Source of the DNA: Halorarius litoreus
GTDB taxonomy: Archaea; Halobacteriota; Halobacteria; Halobacteriales; Haloarculaceae
Direction of reading: 5' to 3'
Length of the DNA stretch: 64,000 nt
NCBI RefSeq assembly: GCF_024362405.1
Contig: NZ_CP101454.1
Span: 1,922,001 to 1,986,000, forward strand
Shown here: in pieces, positions 58,543-64,000 of the stretch
Layout of the letters: the number at the start of each line of letters is the position of its first letter
Numbering within the stretch: the stretch's first letter is position 1
The notes under the pieces: model-generated
Seen by the model: the letters and a program-made list of their open reading frames with translations, nothing else
The model's database searches: none
Told to the model about the DNA's origin: nothing
Made by a program: the position numbers and the translations under genes

Positions 58543-59754
58543 TCAGTCGACACGGGAGTCGACCCGCCGCGGCCGGCTCGTTTCGTCCCCGGTCACGTGT
58601 CGGTAGACGGCGTCGCGAACCCGGCCACCGGTGCGACGCGCTCGGACGGCTTCCCGGAGCAGGTCGAGACACCACACGGGGCCGTTCTCCCGGAGGTAGA
58701 ACCAGAGGATCCGGGCGTTCGCGGTGACGCCCGAGACGGCGGCGTTCCCGTCGGCCAGCGGCCGGTAACTGCTCGCGGGGAGCCGATACACCGCCGATAG
58801 CGCCTCGACGAGTCCCGTGACCGCGCGTGCCCGCGGCCCCGTGCAGTCCGTGACGACCGGGGCGTCCCGTGCCTGCACGACCGGATGGTGGGAGAACGCC
58901 CCTGTCTCGGTGTCGAACGTGACGACCAGCGAGTGGCGGCTCCGGGCGCCCCATCGCTTGTACGTCAGCTCGCTCACCGGGTGGTAGCCGGTCGTCACCG
59001 GCACGTCGTCGGGGACGGTCGCCGGCTGACTGCTGGTGCCGGGCGGCGTCAGGTACAGGTTCGGGAACAGGAAGTTGCCGAGCGAGAAGTACGCCCGCTT
59101 GCCCGCGTGGTCGAGGTACCCCTGTGGGCGATGCGCGTGGGTGCCGACGATGCCGGCGACCCGGTCGTCTTCGAGCAGCCGCCGCGCCAACTCGACGTCC
59201 GCTCGTGGGGGGAGCCAGACGTGTTCGCGACCCCAGTGGACGTACAGCAGCGCCGTCGCCCCCTCGGGCAGGGTGTCGAGGTCGCTCATGACCATCTCGT
59301 ACCGGAGCGGGTTCACGCCCGGGCTGTCGTCGGTGGCGACCTCGACGAGCTGGAGGTGGGGTTTCTCGAACTCGCAGTAGCCGAACACGGCCAGCTCGGG
59401 CGTCACCCAGTACGGCTCGCGTGCCTCGGCGAGCGTCTCGCCGGCACCAAACGATGCCACGCCGGCCTCGTCGAGCCGCCGTCGCGTCTCGGCGATGGCG
59501 TCGAGCCCCGCGTCGTGGACGTGGTTGTTCGCCAGCCCGACCGCGTCGACGCCCAGCTCGACCAGGTGGTCGACCAGTCGAGGCGGGGAGGCGAGCACCA
59601 TCTTGTCCGTTCGGGGCGGTGCGTCCGCGAGCGGCGCTTCGAGGTTGCCGATACGGACGTCGCTCTCGCGGAACGCGGCGACGTCGACCGGCGACGTGGT
59701 GGTCCCGTCGAGGTCGCCACCGAGAAACAGGTCGCCGAACAGACAGAGCTTCAT
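58543..59754 (-). CDS. CapA-family metallophosphatase-like protein
   Basis: A 403-residue protein of the CapA/PgsA group, which in bacteria is linked to poly-gamma-glutamate capsule synthesis. Metal-site motifs: LFGDLFLGGD near the start, GLANNHVHDAG (about 90-100) and GTHAHRPQGY (about 228-237). There is no signal peptide. It overlaps the preceding DUF354 gene by 4 bases. Confidence 0.85.
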   Translation of the reverse strand: MKLCLFGDLFLGGDLDGTTTSPVDVAAFRESDVRIGNLEAPLADAPPRTDKMVLASPPRLVDHLVELGVDAVGLANNHVHDAGLDAIAETRRRLDEAGVASFGAGETLAEAREPYWVTPELAVFGYCEFEKPHLQLVEVATDDSPGVNPLRYEMVMSDLDTLPEGATALLYVHWGREHVWLPPRADVELARRLLEDDRVAGIVGTHAHRPQGYLDHAGKRAYFSLGNFLFPNLYLTPPGTSSQPATVPDDVPVTTGYHPVSELTYKRWGARSRHSLVVTFDTETGAFSHHPVVQARDAPVVTDCTGPRARAVTGLVEALSAVYRLPASSYRPLADGNAAVSGVTANARILWFYLRENGPVWCLDLLREAVRARRTGGRVRDAVYRHVTGDETSRPRRVDSRVD

Positions 59755-60869
59755 GACTCCAGCGACCGGGGAGTCGAGACGTGGCCGACCGTCGGCTCCT
59801 CGATGCCGCCGGCTTCGAGGACGAGCGACAGCATCGTCGCCGTCACGTCACCCCAGTCGTCGACTGCGGCGTCGCGTTTCACCTGCCACTCGCGTTTGGC
59901 CTCCCCGTCCGCGAGCAGCGCGCGAACCCGGTCGAGCGCCGCCCGTTCGTCCGAAAACGAGTAGAGCAGGTCGTACTCCTCCTCGAGCGCGCGGAAGATG
60001 TGCTCGTCGTCGGGGCCGGCGACCGACGTGATCCTGACGGCCGGCGTTCCGAGCAGCGCGGCCTCCGAGGACATGGTGCCGGAGTCGCCGACGTAGCAGT
60101 CCGCGTACGCGAGCAGGTCGTGGACGAGATGGACCGGCACCGGCAGCGCGTGGTCGGCGAACTCCGGGGGGAGGTCGGCCTCGCTGGAGACGTACACGTC
60201 GCCGTGCGCCTCCAGCATCGCGAACAGCTCGTCGAGCGTCGCGCGCGAGATGCCAGAGTCCCCGGCGTCGTGGTACGCGTCCCAGCCCGCGAGCCGGACG
60301 ACGGTGTACGGCGCCTCGACGTCGACACCGTAGGCGGCGAGCGCGTCCGGGTCGGGGGTGAACCGGTCCGGGTGGAGGTACGCGAGCTCCTGGAAGGCGA
60401 GGGTCCGGGTGCGTGCGGCCGGAACGGGCAGGTCGAGCCCCGGCGGCACACACAGCACGTCGACGAACGGGAGCGTCGTCGCGTGGAGGACGCGGCCGAG
60501 CGCCGAGCCACCGATGTCGGTGTCCTTGACCACGACGCTGCGGGCGCCGAACAGCCGTGCGGCGTGGACGGCCGGCGGGTTCAGCCGACTCACGACGACG
60601 TCCGGGTCGAACCGGCGGACGAGCCGCGCCATCTTGACCTCGCGGACGGCCAGCTCGGTCAACGCCGCCACGAGCCCCGGTCGGCGTGCCGACAGCGAGA
60701 CGTAGTCGATGTCGTACGCGTCGAGCAGCTCGAGGGTGACCTCCTTCTCGCGAGCGGTGACGAGCGTCTCGTGGCCCTGTCGCTCCAGTTCCGCGATGAG
60801 GTTGCGGAACAGGTGGACCTGGGCGGGGTGCTGGATGTCGACCAGCACGCGCAGGCGGTCACCCCCCAC
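59751..60869 (-). CDS. DUF354 glycosyltransferase-like protein
   Basis: A 372-residue GT-B-fold-like protein of the DUF354 family, related to UDP-GlcNAc 2-epimerases and glycosyltransferases: DIQHPAQVHLFRNLIAEL at the start and the donor-site-like DSGTMSSEAALLGTPAVR (about 260-280). Archaeal members occur in surface glycan clusters. It is coupled by overlap to CapA and to the deacetylase upstream, indicating a three-gene operon. Confidence 0.82.
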   Translation of the reverse strand: MGGDRLRVLVDIQHPAQVHLFRNLIAELERQGHETLVTAREKEVTLELLDAYDIDYVSLSARRPGLVAALTELAVREVKMARLVRRFDPDVVVSRLNPPAVHAARLFGARSVVVKDTDIGGSALGRVLHATTLPFVDVLCVPPGLDLPVPAARTRTLAFQELAYLHPDRFTPDPDALAAYGVDVEAPYTVVRLAGWDAYHDAGDSGISRATLDELFAMLEAHGDVYVSSEADLPPEFADHALPVPVHLVHDLLAYADCYVGDSGTMSSEAALLGTPAVRITSVAGPDDEHIFRALEEEYDLLYSFSDERAALDRVRALLADGEAKREWQVKRDAAVDDWGDVTATMLSLVLEAGGIEEPTVGHVSTPRSLES

Positions 60870-61650
60870 GGCTGGTCACCACGTGCATGGCGTACTTCGA
60901 GACGTTCTTCGCCGTGTCGAAGGCGGTCTCCGTCACCAGTTCGGCCGGTGTGTCGGCCCACCGGTCGGGGTGTGAGAGCAGGCAGAACCGGCCGTCGGGT
61001 GTCTCGCGAAGGAGGTCGACGAGGTCGCCCGTGGTCGACGCCTGCCGCTTGCCGCCGTCGACGCCGAACGTGTGGTCTTTCACCTTCAGCGCACCGTCAC
61101 GCCACGTCCGGCCCGTATCCGAGTAGTAGGCGACGTCCTCGAAGTCCATCGAGAGATACGCCTCGCCGAGCAGTCCGTACTCGTCGAACTCGTCGTCGTC
61201 GCGCCACATGTCGCGGTTGTCGTGGGGCGTGAGCGGGTTGCCGTGCATACAGACGGTGTCGACGGTCGCCACCTCCCGCAGGCGGGCGAGGTGGCGGGCG
61301 AACGAGACGTGTGCCGCCTCGACGTCGCCGTCCGCGCGGTCCATGTCCTCGTAGTGGTAGCCGATTTCGTGGCCCAGCGACTCGATCTCGCGAACGAGAT
61401 CGGGGTCGAACACCGTCGGCACCGTCCGGACGTAGTAGGTGCTCGCGATACCGCGTTCGGCCTCGATGCGCGCGAAATCGAGCGCGTTCGCCGGTTTCCG
61501 GTCGACGTCGTGTCGCAACACGATGAACGCGGGCGGGAGCTCCTCTGCGTCCATCGAGAGATACTCCCGGACCGTGAGAAACGGGAAGCCGACGTCGAGC
61601 CCCGCCTCCAACAACGTGGCGTACATCCCGTAGGTGAAGTCGTTGGTCAT
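60859..61650 (-). CDS. Polysaccharide deacetylase-like protein
   Basis: A 263-residue NodB-fold protein: IVLRHDVDRKP (catalytic Asp) and EIGYHYEDM (zinc His), with a later MHGNPLTPHDN segment. First gene of the operon with DUF354 and CapA (11-bp overlap with the next). A CCTTACAA element with upstream CGGTAACG lies 32 bp before the ATG. Confidence 0.78.
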   Translation of the reverse strand: MTNDFTYGMYATLLEAGLDVGFPFLTVREYLSMDAEELPPAFIVLRHDVDRKPANALDFARIEAERGIASTYYVRTVPTVFDPDLVREIESLGHEIGYHYEDMDRADGDVEAAHVSFARHLARLREVATVDTVCMHGNPLTPHDNRDMWRDDDEFDEYGLLGEAYLSMDFEDVAYYSDTGRTWRDGALKVKDHTFGVDGGKRQASTTGDLVDLLRETPDGRFCLLSHPDRWADTPAELVTETAFDTAKNVSKYAMHVVTSRGG

Positions 61651-61682
61651 GATTTCTGCCCGATGTAGCAGTCGTGAGCACG

Positions 61683-61690
61683 TTGTAAGG
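61683..61690 (-). promoter_or_regulatory. CATAACAA-type element (CCTTACAA) with upstream CGGTAACG
   Basis: Minus strand CGGTAACG (61702-61695), 4 bases, then CCTTACAA (61690-61683), 32 bp before the ATG at 61650. Confidence 0.5.
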
Positions 61691-61815
61691 AACTCGTTAC
61701 CGTACCCGTTTCCGGGCGCTCGGACGTGGCGACCGACTGAACGGTGGCGTCCGGTCTCGTCGGTTCACCGGCCGCCACGCGGGGTTTGCGGCCGATGTGG
61801 CACCGGTACACGGTT

Positions 61816-61823
61816 CATAACAA
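61816..61823 (+). promoter_or_regulatory. CATAACAA promoter element with upstream CGGTACAC
   Basis: CGGTACAC (61804-61811), 4 bases, then CATAACAA (61816-61823). The expected transcript start near 61850 would give the gene at 61925 a leader of about 75 bases. Confidence 0.55.
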
Positions 61824-61924
61824 TGCCGTTCTCCGGGGCAGTACTCATCGAATATCGGGGGGCACTCCCGACCCACTGCCCACGCGGCGGTGTGCACCTT
61901 CGAGCGGACAATCGACGCGACACT

Positions 61925-63100
61925 ATGACACAGAGCAACCCCGCAATGAACTCATCAGACTCCGAACAGACAGAAGCCGAACTGGCCGAATCCGTCAGCT
62001 CGATCCTCGGGCTCCCGGTCGACATCGTCCTGGTCGGCGCGTTCGTCGTCCTGTTCGAGACGCTGGCGTTCTTCGGGCCGTATGCGGGGTCGCTCGGCGT
62101 GCTCCAGATCGTCCTCGCGCTCCCGTTCGTGTTCTTCCTCCCTGGGTACGCGCTCCTCTCGCTTCTGTTCCCCCGGATGCGATACCCCGAGGAGACGCAG
62201 TACCGCTGGCTGCTCGACGGCACCCACGGTCTCCGGTGGGGCGAGCGGGTCGTCCTCTCGTTCGGGACGAGTCTCGCGTTGCTCCCGCTGTTCGGCGTGT
62301 TCCTCGCGGCGACGGGGCTTGGCTACGAGTCGACGACCGTCGTCAACAGCTTCACCGTCTTCATCCTCGCCGGGATGGTGCTCGGTGCGGTCCGTCGCCG
62401 GAGCGTCCCGCGAGCCGAGCGCTACCGGGTCCCCATCCAGAACTGGCGCGAGGAGGCGGCGGAGGCGCGGGTGGCGACCGGTGCTCTCGAGGGGCTGTTG
62501 AACGTCGTGCTCATCGTGGCGATCGTCGCCGCCGTCGTCGCGCTCGCACTCGCGTTCAGTGCGCCGCCTGCGGCCGAGTCGTACTCCGGGTTCACCCTCC
62601 TCGCGGAGAACCCGCAGGGTGACCTCGTCGCGTCGGGCTACCCCGAGGAACTCGTCGTCGGTGAGAGCTACGAGTACGCCGTGGGTATCGAGAACTTCGA
62701 GGGCGAGCGGACGCGCTACTCCGTCGTCGCCGAGCTCCAGCGGGTCCGGACCACCGAGGACGGCCTGGTGGTGGTGCAGCGCGAGCGGGTCGCGGCCTTC
62801 CAGACGACGCTGCAAGACGACCAGCGCGTCACCGAACGGACCGCCGTGCGCCCCGAACTGGTGGGTGAGGACCTCCGACTGGTCTACTACCTCTACACGG
62901 GTGACGCGCCGGCACAGCCGAACGACCGGACCGCCTACCGCTCGGTGTTCGTCTGGGTGACGGTGACCGAGACTGCCGCCGGGGCCACCGGTGGGGACGC
63001 GGCCGGTGCCGGTTCGCCGACCCCGACACCAACGCCGACCCCGACACCAACGCCGACCCCGACCGGGACCGAGACGCCGGTGCCGATCACGGCCGCCTGA
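61925..63100 (+). CDS. DUF1616 membrane protein
   Basis: A 391-residue protein with four to six N-terminal helices (the DUF1616 hallmark VLQIVLALPFVFFLPGYALL), a large extracytoplasmic beta domain (about 225-360), and a C-terminal tail of Thr-Pro repeats typical of haloarchaeal surface proteins. DUF1616 proteins recur in archaeal S-layer and glycan clusters. ATG 61925 begins just before the acidic N-terminus. A GTG at 61892 is also in frame. Confidence 0.82.
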   Translation: MTQSNPAMNSSDSEQTEAELAESVSSILGLPVDIVLVGAFVVLFETLAFFGPYAGSLGVLQIVLALPFVFFLPGYALLSLLFPRMRYPEETQYRWLLDGTHGLRWGERVVLSFGTSLALLPLFGVFLAATGLGYESTTVVNSFTVFILAGMVLGAVRRRSVPRAERYRVPIQNWREEAAEARVATGALEGLLNVVLIVAIVAAVVALALAFSAPPAAESYSGFTLLAENPQGDLVASGYPEELVVGESYEYAVGIENFEGERTRYSVVAELQRVRTTEDGLVVVQRERVAAFQTTLQDDQRVTERTAVRPELVGEDLRLVYYLYTGDAPAQPNDRTAYRSVFVWVTVTETAAGATGGDAAGAGSPTPTPTPTPTPTPTPTGTETPVPITAA

Positions 63101-63170
63101 CCGGACTGTGCGACGGGCTGCTGGTATTCGGATGCTTACTATCCTACCGGTAGCCATACTATCGGAGTGA

Positions 63171-64000
63171 ATGTCCATCTACACGCCGACACGCGAGTGT
63201 GGCGCGGTGGTGGTTCCCACCGGCCACGACCCTGCGAGCTTTACGACCGTCCGGTCGCTCGGCCGGCAAGGGGTCACCACCATCGTCGGCTCCGAACACC
63301 GGACCGTGCCCGCCGCCGCCTCCCGCTACTGCGACGAGTTCGTCGACCTCCCCTCGCCGTACGAGGATCTCGTCGCGTACAAGGACGCGCTCGTCGACCT
63401 GGCGAAGCGCCCCGAGGTCCGGACCATCGTGCCCATCCGTCCCCACGACACCTACGTCCTCTCGCGGTACGCCGAGGAGTTCGCCCCGTACGTCTCGCTG
63501 CCGGTGCCCGACCCCGCGACGCTCGAACGGGTCCACGACCGGGTTCAGTTGGCCGCGGCGGCGACCGACGCGGGGGTCCCCTTCCCCGAGACCTGCACGC
63601 TCGACGAGTTCGAGCCCGACCCCGACCGTGGGAGCATCGTCAAGTCCCGGTTCAACCTCCTCGCCGACGGCTACCTCCCCGAGTACGAGCCGGGCGAGTC
63701 AGCCGTCGTGAAGACGGTCCAGCACCTCGCACCCGGTGAGTCCCCGGACCGTGACGCGCTCACTGCCGAGATGGGCCACGTCCCCATCGTCCAGTCGTTC
63801 GTCCCGACCGCGGAGAAGCTCATGTTCGCGGCGCTGTACGACCACGGACGGGCGGTGGCGACGTTCCAGCACCGACAGATACGCGGGAACTCCTACACTG
63901 GTGGCGGTGGGGTCTACCGCCAGTCGATGTTCCTGCCGGACCTCGAACGAGTGGCGCGTCGGCTGCTCGACCACCTCGAGTGGCACGGGCTCGCGTGTAT
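63171..64000 (+). CDS. ATP-grasp ligase, truncated by window edge
   Basis: The frame from ATG 63171 is open to the end of the window (276 codons). N-terminal Rossmann-like domain (AVVVPTGHDPASFTTVRSLG), then the ATP-grasp region with IVKSRFNLLADGY and the nucleotide-binding loop around FQHRQIRGNSYTGGGG. A second carboxylate-amine ligase of the glycan island beside that at 41170. The metal-binding C-terminal strand lies outside the window. Confidence 0.82.
   Translation, partial: MSIYTPTRECGAVVVPTGHDPASFTTVRSLGRQGVTTIVGSEHRTVPAAASRYCDEFVDLPSPYEDLVAYKDALVDLAKRPEVRTIVPIRPHDTYVLSRYAEEFAPYVSLPVPDPATLERVHDRVQLAAAATDAGVPFPETCTLDEFEPDPDRGSIVKSRFNLLADGYLPEYEPGESAVVKTVQHLAPGESPDRDALTAEMGHVPIVQSFVPTAEKLMFAALYDHGRAVATFQHRQIRGNSYTGGGGVYRQSMFLPDLERVARRLLDHLEWHGLAC

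Noticed and set aside
1..64000. CRISPR array, insertion sequence or prophage
   Set aside because: No regularly spaced repeats, no transposase, integrase or capsid-like proteins, and no terminal inverted repeats were recognised.

Overview
The window reads as part of a haloarchaeal (class Halobacteria) chromosome. Support comes from high GC with strong GC bias at third codon positions, acidic proteins, many twin-arginine (Tat) signal peptides, halocyanins, HalOD1 and bacterio-opsin-activator-type HTH proteins, an archaeal E1-like/JAMM pair, and many genes whose start codon lies 23-29 bp after a TATA-like box (leaderless transcripts). I do not assign a genus. No rRNA gene, CRISPR array or intact insertion sequence was recognised.

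Region 1 (1-6.6 kb), metals and ions: the N-terminal third of a heavy-metal P1B-ATPase (cut by the window edge), divergent from a two-domain multicopper oxidase and a ZIP-family transporter. These are followed by a lipid kinase, a Na+/Ca2+-type exchanger and a ribbon-helix-helix/RelE toxin-antitoxin pair whose toxin frame has a stop at codon 6.

Region 2 (6.8-12.9 kb), denitrification: quinol-type NO reductase (norB), halocyanin, a small CGCGG-motif peptide that looks like a radical-SAM-modified RiPP precursor, copper nitrite reductase (nirK), an HTH regulator, a MoaD-like beta-grasp protein ending in Cys-Cys, and a cupin. Five palindromes CGAAC-NN-GTTCG link them. Four lie exactly 38 bp before a start codon. 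The fifth, before nirK, fits the same geometry if nirK has a 42-nt leader with a Shine-Dalgarno sequence.

Region 3 (13-32.4 kb), mixed core and accessory genes: MsrB, a DEDD-type nuclease, a decayed MFS transporter, a second halocyanin, a large Tat-exported subtilase, UbaA-like E1 and JAMM protease, a cobalamin-binding protein, a FemAB-like transferase, a sulfatase-superfamily enzyme with a flippase-like membrane protein, NifU, enoyl-CoA hydratase, and two HalOD1 proteins around an unknown protein.

Region 4 (33-64 kb), surface glycan island: a non-canonical tRNA-like element at 33.1 kb, then hexapeptide acetyltransferase, nucleotide-sugar dehydrogenase, GT4 glycosyltransferase, FemAB-like GNATs, three polysaccharide deacetylases, two ATP-grasp ligases, a DegT aminotransferase, a sugar formyltransferase, two alkaline-phosphatase-superfamily paralogues (one apparently dead), a CoA-transferase/GNAT/2-hydroxyacid dehydrogenase operon, two exported beta-helix proteins, a flippase, CapA, DUF354 and DUF1616 proteins. 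Most of these transcription units start from a shared promoter element resembling CATAACAA, about 26-29 bp before the first codon. In three or four cases that first codon opens a mini-ORF of 4-14 codons whose stop overlaps the start of the real gene. Together the island appears to build, decorate (amino, formyl, acetyl and perhaps amino-acid or acyl groups) and export a surface polysaccharide.
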